A DNA stretch of 64,000 bases from Rhodopila globiformis (lineage in GTDB: Bacteria; Pseudomonadota; Alphaproteobacteria; Acetobacterales; Acetobacteraceae), in contig NZ_NHRY01000076.1 in assembly GCF_002937115.1 (NCBI RefSeq), positions 1-64,000 of the forward strand, in the 5' to 3' direction. Positions 53,302 to 62,306 of this stretch are shown here, one piece after another (the stretch's first letter is position 1; every line of letters begins with the position of its first letter). The notes beneath the pieces were generated by a model that saw only the letters and a program-made list of their open reading frames with translations, was not told the origin of the DNA and searched no databases. The translations under genes and the position numbers were made by a program.

Positions 53302-54552
53302 TCATGCGAAAGACTCCGTCATCGCCGAATAGACCAGCGTGCGCAGGTCGCGGCGCAGCGTCAGCCTGGCGTCAGAGCCGATGACCTGGGTCATGAACAC
53401 CACGGCGAGTTCTTCCTTCGGATCGATCCAGAACGCGGTCGAGGCGGCGCCGCCCCAGAAATATTCGCCCAGCGTGCCCGGCAGGCGGGTCCTGGCAACG
53501 TCGATGTTGACGCCGCAACCGATGGAAAAACCGACGCCGGCATAGGACGCCTCGCTGAACATGCCCGGCGGCGCCATCTCGGCGACTTCCCGGTTGCCGG
53601 GCAGGTGGTTCAGGCTGAACAGCGCGACGGTCTTGGGGCTGAGGATCTGCACGCCGTCCAGCGTGCCGCCATTCAGCATCATCCGGCAGAACCGCATGTA
53701 GTCGTGCGCGGTGGAAACCAGCCCGCCGCCGCCGGATTCCAGGGCCGGGGGCGCGGCAAAGAAGCTGTTGCCGGCGTCGTCCTGGACCTTCAACCCACCA
53801 CCGTTCCCCGGCATGTAGCAGGAGCCGAGGCGGCCGAGCTTTTCCGGCGGGCAGCAGAAGGCGGTGTCGGTCATGCCCAGCGGCTCGAACAGGCGGTTGC
53901 GCAGGAATTCGCCGAAGCGCATGCCGCTGAGCTTCTGCACGAGATAGCCGATCACATCGATGGAAACGGAATAATTCCAGGCAGTGCCGGGGGAGAATTC
54001 CAGCGGCAGCGTCGCCAGCTGCTCGATCATGGCATCCAGCCCGCCCTCGGCGTTGAAATCGGCGACATGGGCGCGGCGATAGGCGTCGTCCACGGCGGTG
54101 CGGTTCAGGAACCCGTAGGTCAGGCCGGAAGTGTGGGTTGCCAGGTCGATGACCTTCATCGGGCGCTCGACCGGGGTCGTCATGTAGGCCGGGCCCGCGA
54201 CCGGCACGATGCTGGGCATGCCGGTGGCGTAGACGCCAAGATTCTTCCACGACGGAATATAGGTGGCGACGTCGTCGTCAAGGCCGATCTGGCCTTCCTC
54301 GACCAGCATCATCAGGGCGACGGCGGTGATCGGCTTGGACATGGAGTAGATGCGGAAGATCGCGTCCTCACGCATCGGCTTGTCGCGCTCGATGTCGATG
54401 GAGCCGGCCATGCCGAGGTGGGCGAGCGCGCCGCGGCGGTAGATCATGGTCAGGATGCCCGGCAGCTTGCCGGTGTCGACGTAGCGCTGCCGCATCACCG
54501 CGTCGAGGCGGGCGAGGCGCGGGGCTGAGAAGCCAATCGAGGCTGGGTTCAC
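53302..54552 (-). CDS. Serine hydrolase, beta-lactamase (class C-like) family
   Basis: 416 aa. Penicillin-binding-protein fold hydrolase: SxxK nucleophile motif S70-M-S-K73 (IYSMSKPITAV), YxN-like WNYSVSIDVIGYLV near 186, and FWGGAASTAFWIDPKEELAVVFMTQ near the C-terminus replacing the KTG strand. This pattern fits EstB-like esterases and D-aminopeptidase-like proteins more than true beta-lactamases. No signal peptide is visible, so it is probably cytoplasmic. Divergent from the SMP-30-like gene. Confidence 0.82.
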   Translation of the reverse strand: MNPASIGFSAPRLARLDAVMRQRYVDTGKLPGILTMIYRRGALAHLGMAGSIDIERDKPMREDAIFRIYSMSKPITAVALMMLVEEGQIGLDDDVATYIPSWKNLGVYATGMPSIVPVAGPAYMTTPVERPMKVIDLATHTSGLTYGFLNRTAVDDAYRRAHVADFNAEGGLDAMIEQLATLPLEFSPGTAWNYSVSIDVIGYLVQKLSGMRFGEFLRNRLFEPLGMTDTAFCCPPEKLGRLGSCYMPGNGGGLKVQDDAGNSFFAAPPALESGGGGLVSTAHDYMRFCRMMLNGGTLDGVQILSPKTVALFSLNHLPGNREVAEMAPPGMFSEASYAGVGFSIGCGVNIDVARTRLPGTLGEYFWGGAASTAFWIDPKEELAVVFMTQVIGSDARLTLRRDLRTLVYSAMTESFA

Positions 54553-54790
54553 CGATAGTCCTCCGCTGGAAGTACCAGGGGTGTATTAACCCGCGGAACG
54601 GGGGTATGTTGTCAAATGACCGGGCGGCCCGGCGGCTTTGATCGCTTGCGCTGCGGCGGGATGTGGACGGAGCCGCAACGAAACTCCCGGGCGATTGACA
54701 GCCGGCGCGCGGCGGCGATACGTTTCGATTCGCTATATCCGTCCTGACATAACGACGTGCTACGTTCAAAACAAAAGAATGGGGGAAGGA

Positions 54791-55792
54791 ATGCGGCATC
54801 TCGAACAGACATCCCTGTCCGTTCTACGCAAGACGGGTTTCGCCGCCGGCATCCTGGGGTTCCTGTGCGCGGCGCAGGGCGCTGCCGCCCGGGAGGTCAT
54901 CGTTCCGGGCACGACCGATTTTCCCGAAAGCCTGGCGTCGGACCAGGCCGGCAACCTGTATTTCAGCGGCATCGCCGGCGGGCGCGTCTTCAAGGCCACG
55001 CCTGGCGAGAACGAGGCGAAGGAATGGATCAAGCCCGGCAGCAACGGGCTGTCGTCGGCCCTGGGCGTGTTGGCGGATGACCGGTCCAACACCCTGTTCG
55101 TGTGCTCGACGGACATGAGCTGGGCGGGAATCCATGCACCCGCCGGCAACACGCCCACGGCCCTGAAGACCTACGACCTGCAGACCGGCAAGCCGATCGG
55201 CAGCATGGCCCTGCCGGCTTCGACGCTGCTGAAGCAATCGAACCTGTGCAACGACATCGCCGTGGCGTCCGATGGAACCGTCTACGTCACCGACAGCCTG
55301 TCCGGCCACATCCTGCGGCGCAAGCCGGGCGGGACCGAACTGGAAGTCTGGGCGCACGACAAGCGGTGGGACGTCAAGGGCCCGCAGCTTGACGGCATCG
55401 CCATCCTGGCCGACGGCGCCGTCTATGCGAACATTTTCCAGGGTGACGGCCTGTATCGCGTCGCGGTGAACAAGGATGGCAGCGCCGGAACGATCACCAA
55501 GCTGAAGACGTCGAGGCCGCTGTATCACTCCGACGGCATGCGCCCCGCCGGGCCGAACACGCTGCTGATGGTCGAGGGCGAGGGCAAGGGAAACCTCGAC
55601 CTGATCACGATCAAGGGCGACACCGCCAACGTCGAAACGATCAAGGGCGGCTTCGAAGGGCCGGTCGGCGTGGCGAAGGTCGGCGATACGGCCTATGTGC
55701 TGGACGCGCCGCTGAAATACCTGTTCGACCCGGAGATGAAGTCGAAGAAGCCGCCGCCGTTCAAGGCGGTGTCTGTCGAGTTGCCGAAGTAG
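54791..55792 (+). CDS. Secreted SMP-30/gluconolactonase-like beta-propeller protein
   Basis: 333 aa. A signal peptide (KTGFAAGILGFLCAAQGAAA) is followed by a six-bladed propeller-like sequence: FPESLASDQAGNLYFSGIAGGRVFK, quoted by its ends, then LCNDIAVASDGTVYVTDSLSGHILR and LDGIAILADGAVYANIFQGDGLYRV. The ND and D-G positions match the metal site of SMP-30/gluconolactonase proteins. Likely a periplasmic lactonase or sugar-binding protein. A GGGGGAAGGA purine-rich site abuts ATG 54791; ATG 54779 would add four residues. Followed by a long hairpin. Confidence 0.75.
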   Translation: MRHLEQTSLSVLRKTGFAAGILGFLCAAQGAAAREVIVPGTTDFPESLASDQAGNLYFSGIAGGRVFKATPGENEAKEWIKPGSNGLSSALGVLADDRSNTLFVCSTDMSWAGIHAPAGNTPTALKTYDLQTGKPIGSMALPASTLLKQSNLCNDIAVASDGTVYVTDSLSGHILRRKPGGTELEVWAHDKRWDVKGPQLDGIAILADGAVYANIFQGDGLYRVAVNKDGSAGTITKLKTSRPLYHSDGMRPAGPNTLLMVEGEGKGNLDLITIKGDTANVETIKGGFEGPVGVAKVGDTAYVLDAPLKYLFDPEMKSKKPPPFKAVSVELPK

Positions 55793-55810
55793 ATCGTTCC
55801 GCCTTCAGCG

Positions 55811-55844
55811 AGGCAATCCCGCAGGCGCCGTCCGGGGATTGCTT
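55811..55844 (+). terminator. Hairpin after the SMP-30-like gene
   Basis: GCAATCCC at 55813-55820 pairs perfectly with GGGATTGC at 55835-55842, extendable by a few pairs on the outside, with a 14-base GC-rich loop. It lies about 20 bases beyond the stop codon; there is no U-run. Confidence 0.4.
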
Positions 55845-56023
55845 CGCGCGCCCGCGAGTCTGATCTTCCGCGCCTCATGGCCTGCCAGGGTTGCCGCAGG
55901 GGCGCGACTGCCGCTATGCCTTGGGGCGAGCAGGCGGTCACAGGCATAAACAGCACGCAGAAATCATTCAGCCGCCTGACTCCCGGTTTTCCGATCGAGG
56001 AATGACAAGAAGGGGTTGCGGCC

Positions 56024-57421
56024 ATGCCTCACGACGCCCTGCGCGGTATCCTGTCGATCGCCGGCCTGCACGCCGGCAGCGTCACCTTCACCGGCGGCAG
56101 CGACCCGGTGCTGCCGACGCCGTTCCGCATCGGCACCGCCGGCGCGGCCACGCTGGCGGCGACCGGGATCGCCGCGGCGGAGCTGTGGGACTTGCGCACC
56201 GGGCAGCGGCAGGACGTCGCCGTCGACGTGCGCCAGGCCGCGGCGTCGTTGCGCAGCAGTCACTACCTGACGGTCGCCAACGCCGAGGTCTCCGCCGCGC
56301 GCAATTCTATCATGGGCGTCTATCCGGCGAAAAACGGCCGCTGGAGCTACATCCATACCAACTTCCCCAACCACCGCGCCGCCGCCTTGCAGGTGCTGGG
56401 CGTCGCCGACGACCGCGACGCCGTGGCACGCGCGATCGCGAACCGGGATGCCGCGGCGCTTGAGGAAGCGATCATCGCCGCCGAGGGCGCGGGCGGCATG
56501 GTGCGTTCGGCAGCGGAATGGTCCGCGCATCCGCAGGCCGCCGCGATCGCCGCGCTGCCGCTGCTGGAGATCGTGCGCATCGGCGACAGCCCGCCCGAAC
56601 CGCTGCCGCCTGGCAACCGCCCGCTGTCGGGTATCCGCGTGCTCGACGTGACCCGCGTTCTGGCAGGCCCGACCTGTGCCCGCACCCTGGCCGAGCATGG
56701 CGCGGACGTGCTGAAAATCACCGCGGCGCATCTGCCGAGTCTCGGCTACCAGGAGTACGACACCGGGCACGGCAAGCTCTCCGCCGAGCTCGATCTGCGC
56801 ACGCAACGGGACCGCGCGGCGCTGCTCGGGCTGATCCGCCAGGCCGACGTGTTTTCCCAGGGCTACCGTCCCGGCAGCCTGGCCGCCCGCGGCCTGTCGC
56901 CCGAGGCGCTGGCGGCGATCCGGCCCGGATTGATCTACGTGTCGCTCAGCGCGTTCGGCCACGCCGGACCGTGGGCATCGCGGCGCGGCTTCGACACCGT
57001 GGTGCAGACCGTCAGCGGCATCACCACGCGGCAGGCCGAGGTCATTCCGGGAAAAACGCCGGGACCACAGTTCTACCCGGTGTCGGCGATCGATTATTGC
57101 ACCGGATACCTGATGGCGTTCGGCGCGATGGTCGCGCTCGGCCGCCGCGCCCGCGAGGGCGGCAGCTGGCTGGTGCGCATTTCCCTGGCGCAGGTCGGCC
57201 GGTGGATCGTCGGCCTGGGCGAGGTTCCGGCCACGGCCGCCCGGGACGCGCCGGCGGAATTCACGGCGCAGGAACTGGATCGCTGGTCGATGGTCAGCGA
57301 AACGCCGGCCGGCCCGCTGCGGCACCTCAGGCCGGTGGTGCAGATGGCGGAAACGCCGCCCCATTGGGCGCGCCCGTCCGTTCCGCTGGGTTATCATCAG
57401 CCGGTGTGGCCGGATCGGTGA
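56024..57421 (+). CDS. CaiB/BaiF-type (family III) CoA-transferase
   Basis: 465 aa. Transfers CoA between carboxylic acids. The family III core is clear: GIRVLDVTRVLAGPTCARTLAEHGADVLKI near residue 205 (quoted by its ends), KLSAELDLRTQRDRAALLGLI, DVFSQGYRPGSLAARGLSPEAL and PGLIYVSLSAFGHAGPW. A 200-residue N-terminal extension with its own GTAGAATLAATGIAAAELWDLR repeats features of the same fold. Convergent with the DpgC-like gene (13 bases between stops), suggesting related CoA-ester chemistry. Confidence 0.83.
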   Translation: MPHDALRGILSIAGLHAGSVTFTGGSDPVLPTPFRIGTAGAATLAATGIAAAELWDLRTGQRQDVAVDVRQAAASLRSSHYLTVANAEVSAARNSIMGVYPAKNGRWSYIHTNFPNHRAAALQVLGVADDRDAVARAIANRDAAALEEAIIAAEGAGGMVRSAAEWSAHPQAAAIAALPLLEIVRIGDSPPEPLPPGNRPLSGIRVLDVTRVLAGPTCARTLAEHGADVLKITAAHLPSLGYQEYDTGHGKLSAELDLRTQRDRAALLGLIRQADVFSQGYRPGSLAARGLSPEALAAIRPGLIYVSLSAFGHAGPWASRRGFDTVVQTVSGITTRQAEVIPGKTPGPQFYPVSAIDYCTGYLMAFGAMVALGRRAREGGSWLVRISLAQVGRWIVGLGEVPATAARDAPAEFTAQELDRWSMVSETPAGPLRHLRPVVQMAETPPHWARPSVPLGYHQPVWPDR

Positions 57422-57434
57422 GCGGGCCGGGCGC

Positions 57435-58748
57435 CTACGACCGCCGGCTCTGCGCGCCCCAGTTCTGCTCCAGGTTGCGGATCAGTGCCGCGCTGAAATG
57501 GCAGGCCGCCTGTTCCCGTGCGTAAACGGCGCAGTAGCGGCGGAACAGGTCCAGCGGCTCGACCCCGACGCGGAAGGCGCGGCGATTGCCGATGGCGCCG
57601 ACCGATCCGGCGCTGGTCAGCATTGTTACGGTGCGGTCGATCGCGGCATCCATCTCGGAAGGTGAAACGATCTCGTCGCAGATCAGCCGCCCTTCCGGCG
57701 TGTCGCATTCCACGCGCCGCTCCGCCTGGATCAGTTGCCGCGCCAGGCGGTCGCCGATGAAGCGCGGCAGGCGCAGGTTGGCGGCGCCGGGGATGATGCC
57801 CTCCTTCCGGGCCGGCAACGTCATGAACGCGTCAGCCGCGGCCAGCACGTAATCCATCGTCAGCAGCATCTGGCAGTGGCCGCCGATGGCCCAGCCCTCG
57901 ACCGCGGCGATCCAGGGCTTCTCGATCCCGGCGCCGGTCACGTCATCCGGCACCGAGTCCGCGGTGGCGACGCCGCGCAGGAACTTGTGCATGAAGCCCA
58001 GCTCGCGTTGCGTATACCAAACCAACGGGATCGTGCCGTGATACAGGTGCGTCAGGTTGATGCCGCTGCCGAAAATCCGCCTCCCGGCATATTTGGCGTG
58101 CTGCACTTGCTGTCCACGCAGCACCGCGATCTCGGTGCCGGGGTCCAGCGTGGCGACGTCGACGCCGGTTTCCATCGCAACGATGGTGCCCTGGTCCTCG
58201 GCGTTCAGGTAGCGCGGATTGCTCACCAGCAGGTGCGCCGCCCGGCCGCGGCGTTCCACCCGCACGGCGCCCAGGTCAACGAACCCGTCGGCGTCCAGCC
58301 GCTTCAGCGCATCGGCCGCCTCCGGCCGCGGCAGCAGCATCGTGTGGCAGAGATGGGTGCCGCAGGCGGGATGAGCCAGGATGCGGGACAGCAGGATGGC
58401 CTGGTCGATTTCCAGGCCCTCCTTGTCGCGCAATGGCCGTTCCGCCTCCGCGACAAGCTGGGCACGGTCCGGCACCAGGCCGGGGACAGCCTCGGCGGCC
58501 GACAGCACAAGATCCTCGACCCGGACGAAGCGGGAGAAGCCGGCGGTCAGCGTGGCGTAGAGCGTTTCCACGTGCTGCGCGAGGAAGCGTTCCCGCGCCG
58601 CCCGCGCCTCGCGGTGAATCGTTGCGGCCGCTTCCGTTTCGGCCGGGCCGCGCTGCGGGGGCAGGGCAGCCAGGCGCTGCCGGCACTGGCGCCAGAACTG
58701 GCCGAAGCTGGCGCTGTCGGCGGCGAAGTCGGGGGTTGTCGTGGGCAT
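57435..58748 (-). CDS. DpgC-like enoyl-CoA hydratase/isomerase-fold protein (possible aryl-acetyl-CoA dioxygenase)
   Basis: 437 aa. A roughly 190-residue helical N-terminal domain precedes a crotonase core: WIAAVEGWAIGGHCQMLLTMDYVLAA, quoted by its ends, with oxyanion Gly, then ARKEGIIPGAANLRLPRFIGDR, CDTPEGRLICDEIV and a C-terminal EQAACHFSAALIRNLEQNW. Length, N-terminal domain and RKEGIIPGAANLRL match DpgC, the cofactor-free 3,5-dihydroxyphenylacetyl-CoA 1,2-dioxygenase of glycopeptide pathways, as I remember it. No DpgA/B/D or NRPS genes are nearby, so the substrate here probably differs. ATG 58748 has GGAG upstream. Confidence 0.75.
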   Translation of the reverse strand: MPTTTPDFAADSASFGQFWRQCRQRLAALPPQRGPAETEAAATIHREARAARERFLAQHVETLYATLTAGFSRFVRVEDLVLSAAEAVPGLVPDRAQLVAEAERPLRDKEGLEIDQAILLSRILAHPACGTHLCHTMLLPRPEAADALKRLDADGFVDLGAVRVERRGRAAHLLVSNPRYLNAEDQGTIVAMETGVDVATLDPGTEIAVLRGQQVQHAKYAGRRIFGSGINLTHLYHGTIPLVWYTQRELGFMHKFLRGVATADSVPDDVTGAGIEKPWIAAVEGWAIGGHCQMLLTMDYVLAAADAFMTLPARKEGIIPGAANLRLPRFIGDRLARQLIQAERRVECDTPEGRLICDEIVSPSEMDAAIDRTVTMLTSAGSVGAIGNRRAFRVGVEPLDLFRRYCAVYAREQAACHFSAALIRNLEQNWGAQSRRS

Positions 58749-58800
58749 GGTCACCACTCCGGTCAGGCAGGCCGACGGGCGCCGTGGCGACCGTCCGGTC

Positions 58801-59172
58801 TCAGGCGCCGTTGCCTTGAATGAAGCAGATGATGGTTCGTCCGGACCAGCAGGCCACGGCCTCGCCTGTCGGATTATCGTGGCGGTGCAGGATGGCGTCT
58901 TCCGGAACGTCCACCCAGGCGAACGGCGGGTTCTGCCACCGCGCGAACTCGCCGCCGATGAAGGCCTGGTAATGGCCGTTGACGATGCGGTACTGCACCG
59001 TCCGGCAATCCGAACGGTCGCAGCACGACTCGTTGGTTCTCGGCTGGTGCAAGCTGCGGAACCAGGGTGCCAGCGCCGGATCGGCGTAGGGCGGAGGCGC
59101 TGCGCGCAGCGGCGCGGGACAGCAATACAAGAGACCTAGCGCGGCAAGGGCAGGGAATACCCGCTTGGGCAT
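58801..59172 (-). CDS. Secreted cysteine-containing hypothetical protein
   Basis: 123 aa: a signal peptide (VFPALAALGLLYCCPAPLRA), then a short domain with ESCCDRSDC and VACWSGRTIICF, Cys groups likely joined by disulfides in the periplasm, and Trp/Phe-rich strands (GEFARWQNPPFAWVDVP). Similar short proteins with a CCD-x-x-DC motif are common in Alphaproteobacteria but uncharacterised. It lies 52 bases upstream of the DpgC-like start and may share its transcript. Confidence 0.6.
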   Translation of the reverse strand: MPKRVFPALAALGLLYCCPAPLRAAPPPYADPALAPWFRSLHQPRTNESCCDRSDCRTVQYRIVNGHYQAFIGGEFARWQNPPFAWVDVPEDAILHRHDNPTGEAVACWSGRTIICFIQGNGA

Positions 59173-59374
59173 CCGGTCGATCCTCCTGGCGTCGTCACTT
59201 TAATACAAGATGTAGGCGTGCCGGTGCCGCGCCAACTGTTTCCGTAACCCCGGTTCGCGAAAGTGAACGCCCGGAAATCCAACCGACAGGATCCCGCGCG
59301 GAACCCGCCGTCCCGTCCTGCCTTCGGCCGATCGGGTCTTGCGATTTCGCTCGCGCATCCCAACTACCATCCAC

Positions 59375-59818
59375 ATGGATGGTACACAGATGGTTTCAGC
59401 CGGCGACAAAGCCCCAGGGCCGCGACAGCGCGAGGTGGACAGCGAGAAGATCACGATCAACCTCGGCTACGTCGATCTCGGTCATATCGACCTGATGGTG
59501 CGGGATGGTTTCTATGCCAACCGGACGGATTTCATCCGCACGGCGATCCGCAACCAGATCGATCGCCACGCCGAGGCCGTCCGCCAGTCCGTTACCCGCA
59601 ACGTGCTCGACCTGGGCCTGAGGCGCTACAGCCGCGCCGAGCTGGAGGCGCTCCGCGATGCCGGGGAAAAGCTTGACATCAAGGTGCTGGGCCTGGCGGT
59701 CATCGCCGACGACGTGACCGCGGACCTGGCGCGCGCCGCCATTGCCTCCGTCACCGTGCTCGGCGCGCTGCATGCCAGCCCCGCTGTCCGCGCCGCCCTC
59801 GCCGATCGGCTGCGGTGA
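59375..59818 (+). CDS. CopG-like ribbon-helix-helix regulator
   Basis: 147 aa. EKITINLGYVDLGHIDLMVRDGFYANRTDFIRTAIRNQI, quoted by its ends, is a ribbon-helix-helix with the strand (KITINL) and the FYANRTDFIRTAIR helix. A longer C-terminal part follows (RAELEALRDAGEKLDIKVLGLAVIADDV) as in RHH regulators linked to polyhydroxyalkanoate genes. The PHB depolymerase follows at once; the stop overlaps a possible GTG start of that gene. Probably controls the depolymerase. Start uncertain (59375 or 59390). Confidence 0.72.
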   Translation: MDGTQMVSAGDKAPGPRQREVDSEKITINLGYVDLGHIDLMVRDGFYANRTDFIRTAIRNQIDRHAEAVRQSVTRNVLDLGLRRYSRAELEALRDAGEKLDIKVLGLAVIADDVTADLARAAIASVTVLGALHASPAVRAALADRLR

Positions 59819-59850
59819 GCCCCTATCGTCCTGCCCTGGAAAGTCCCCTG

Positions 59851-60930
59851 ATGAAGAAACTTCCGAACGAGATGCTCGAAGCTGCCCGCCTGGCCAAGGC
59901 CGGCCAGGTGACCGAGGCGACCGCGCTGATCCAGCGGCTGCTCGGGCGGCACGCGCCGGCGGGGTCCGAGGGATGGCACGACATGCTCGCGCGTGCCGGC
60001 GACTGGCTCCATGGCACGCAACTGCATGATCGGCCGCTTCCCGCATCACCGGGGGCAGACGGCGCAAACGCCGGCCGATTCCTCGACCAGACCTTCAGCA
60101 ACCATGCCGGCAGCCGCCCCTACAAGCTGTTCGTGCCGAGCGGATACCGCGGACAATCCGTGCCACTGGTGGTGATGCTGCACGGCTGCACCCAGTCGCC
60201 CGACGATTTCGCCGCCGGCACGCGCATGAACGTGGCGGCCGAGGGCGAGACCTGCCTCGTTGCCTACCCGGGGCAGACCAGCGCGGCCAACGGGCAGAAG
60301 TGCTGGAACTGGTTCAAGAGCACCGAGCAGCGGCGCGGCGCGGGCGAGCCGTCGCTGATTGCCGGGATCACCCGGGAAATCATGCACCAGTACACGGTGG
60401 ATCCGCGGCGCATCTATATTGCCGGCCTGTCAGCCGGCGGCGCCGCGGCCGCGGTGCTGGGCCATGCCTATCCCGACCTGTTTGCCGCCATCGGCGTGCA
60501 TTCCGGCCTCGCCTGCGGCGCGGCGCGCGATATGCGGTCGGGCTTCATGGCGATGCAGCACGGCAGCGCTGGCATGGCGCAAGCGGCTGGGCACGGCACG
60601 ACGCGGCATCCGGTGCCGGCGATCGTATTCCATGGTGATCGCGACACGACGGTCAATCCGCGCAACGGCGACGCCGTGGTGGCGCAGGCGGCGGCCGGCC
60701 TGGCGGTGAGGACGCACACCACCAGCGGCCGGGTTCCTGGCGGCCACGCCTACAGCCTGCATGTAAAGACCACCCCGGCCGGCCGGACGGTGAGCGAGCA
60801 GTGGATCATCCACGGCGCCGGCCACGCCTGGTCCGGCGGCAGCCCGGCCGGCTCCTTTACCGACCCGAAAGGGCCGGACGCGACCGGGGAAATACTGCGG
60901 TTCTTCCTGGCACATCCGCAGCCAGCCTGA
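59851..60930 (+). CDS. PHB depolymerase-family esterase
   Basis: 359 aa. A short helical N-terminus (LPNEMLEAARLAKAGQVTEATALIQRLL) is followed by the esterase_PHB fold: YKLFVPSGYRGQSVPLVVMLHGCTQSPDDFAAGTRMN (in part, oxyanion HGCTQ), lipase box GLSAGG near residue 200, Asp in FHGDRDTTVNP and His in HGAGHAWSGG. No signal peptide, so it may act inside the cell or leave by another route. ATG 59851 has GGAAAG upstream; GTG 59815 overlaps the regulator stop and would add 12 residues. Confidence 0.83.
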   Translation: MKKLPNEMLEAARLAKAGQVTEATALIQRLLGRHAPAGSEGWHDMLARAGDWLHGTQLHDRPLPASPGADGANAGRFLDQTFSNHAGSRPYKLFVPSGYRGQSVPLVVMLHGCTQSPDDFAAGTRMNVAAEGETCLVAYPGQTSAANGQKCWNWFKSTEQRRGAGEPSLIAGITREIMHQYTVDPRRIYIAGLSAGGAAAAVLGHAYPDLFAAIGVHSGLACGAARDMRSGFMAMQHGSAGMAQAAGHGTTRHPVPAIVFHGDRDTTVNPRNGDAVVAQAAAGLAVRTHTTSGRVPGGHAYSLHVKTTPAGRTVSEQWIIHGAGHAWSGGSPAGSFTDPKGPDATGEILRFFLAHPQPA

Positions 60931-61090
60931 GCTGGATTGGCTCCCACGCGGTCTTGACTCATCAAACCGGACAAGAACAGGCTGCATTCCATGTCGAATA
61001 CATCCGTCTTCCTGCGGAAGCCGGGTGCCATTGTGGCTATGCGCGCCGCCGCCCGCCAACCCGGCGCGCGGCCTATCCGGGAGACTGGCG

Positions 61091-61960
61091 ATGCAGGATG
61101 ACGACCTCAGGCCCTCGAGCAACATCGACGACCGTCGCGGCCAGGGCGGCGGGGTCAACCTGGGCCGTGGCGGGCTGGGCATCGGCACGATCATCATCCT
61201 GGGGCTCATCGGCTGGGCGCTGGGCATCAATCCGGCGGTCCTGATCAACGGGGCGCAGATGCTCGCCGGTGGCGGTGGCACCACCCCGGTCAGCCAGCAG
61301 AGAAGCGGGCCGGTCGGCACGCCGGACGACCGGATGGGGCTGTTCGTGGCGAAGGTCCTTGGCGAGACCGAGGATGTCTGGTCGCAGATCCTGCCCGCGC
61401 AGGCCAACCGCCGCTACCAGAAGCCGATCCTGGTGCTGTTTTCCGGCGCGACCGGCTCGGCGTGCGGCCTGGCGCGCTCGGCGATGGGGCCGTTCTATTG
61501 CCCGGATGACCGCAAGGTCTACCTGGACACGTCGTTCTTCCAGGACATGCAGCGCCGCATGGGCGGCGGCGGCGACTTCGCCTATGCCTACGTGATCGCC
61601 CACGAGATCGGCCACCATGTCCAGAACCTGCTGGGCGTGCTGGCGCAGACGCAGGCGATGGACCGCGCCTCGGCCAACGCGATTTCGGTGCGGACGGAAC
61701 TGATGGCGGACTGCTTTGCCGGCGTCTGGGCCAACTGGATGAACCGGCGGCATGCCAACATCGATGACTCGGATGTGCGCCAGGCGGTCAACACCGCGGC
61801 GGCCATCGGCGATGACCGGTTGCAGCGGCAATCGCAGGGCTACGTCGTGCCGGACAGCTTCACGCACGGGTCCTCGGCGCAGCGGGTGCGCTGGCTGACC
61901 ATCGGCCTGCGCAGCGGCAACATACGGGCGTGCGATACTTTTTCCGTGCAGGGATTATGA
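61091..61960 (+). CDS. YpfJ-like neutral zinc metallopeptidase
   Basis: 289 aa. One membrane segment (IGTIIILGLIGWALGINPAVLI, about residues 27-50) and a periplasmic domain with the zinc motif HEIGHHVQ near 174, preceded by YCPDDRKVYLDTSFFQDM and followed by RTELMADCFAGVWAN (third ligand Glu). Matches the putative neutral zinc metallopeptidase family (YpfJ/PF04228) over full length. Substrate unknown. A GC hairpin (GCGCGCCG/CGGCGCGC near 61040-61070) lies between it and the upstream depolymerase. Confidence 0.87.
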   Translation: MQDDDLRPSSNIDDRRGQGGGVNLGRGGLGIGTIIILGLIGWALGINPAVLINGAQMLAGGGGTTPVSQQRSGPVGTPDDRMGLFVAKVLGETEDVWSQILPAQANRRYQKPILVLFSGATGSACGLARSAMGPFYCPDDRKVYLDTSFFQDMQRRMGGGGDFAYAYVIAHEIGHHVQNLLGVLAQTQAMDRASANAISVRTELMADCFAGVWANWMNRRHANIDDSDVRQAVNTAAAIGDDRLQRQSQGYVVPDSFTHGSSAQRVRWLTIGLRSGNIRACDTFSVQGL

Positions 61961-62160
61961 TCGCCTGTCGCGGGTGATGGTGGCACGGTCAGGACCGGTA
62001 CCGGTGGCAGCCATGCGTACCGGGTCTGGTCTGCCACAATGATGCCTTGACGTCTCCCAGCATCGGTCACAGGGCAAAATTAGCTTCCAACTGTGCCTCA
62101 GGGCACAGACCAGCCACCTCGCATGCGGGCATGGTCGGGTCATGGAAATGGAGGCTTGCC

Positions 62161-62241
62161 ATGCTCGCTTACCTCAAGGCTGTTGTGCTGATCGCCATGC
62201 TGCTGGGAACCTACCTCGCGCTGGTCCCTTTGGTGGCATAA
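62161..62241 (+). CDS. Small hydrophobic membrane peptide (26 aa)
   Basis: An ATG with a GGAGG ribosome site 6 bases upstream opens a 26-codon frame that is almost one transmembrane helix (LKAVVLIAMLLGTYLALVPLV), ending in TAA. Strong initiation signal plus single-helix content is typical of real small membrane proteins. The same frame is open for 38 codons upstream but that part is polar and has no ribosome site. Function unknown. Confidence 0.45.
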   Translation: MLAYLKAVVLIAMLLGTYLALVPLVA

Positions 62242-62306
62242 GACCGTGATTATCGTGGAAGCGCGGCGCGGCTGTGCCGACCGCGCCGCCGGGAATGGAT
62301 CGCTGG

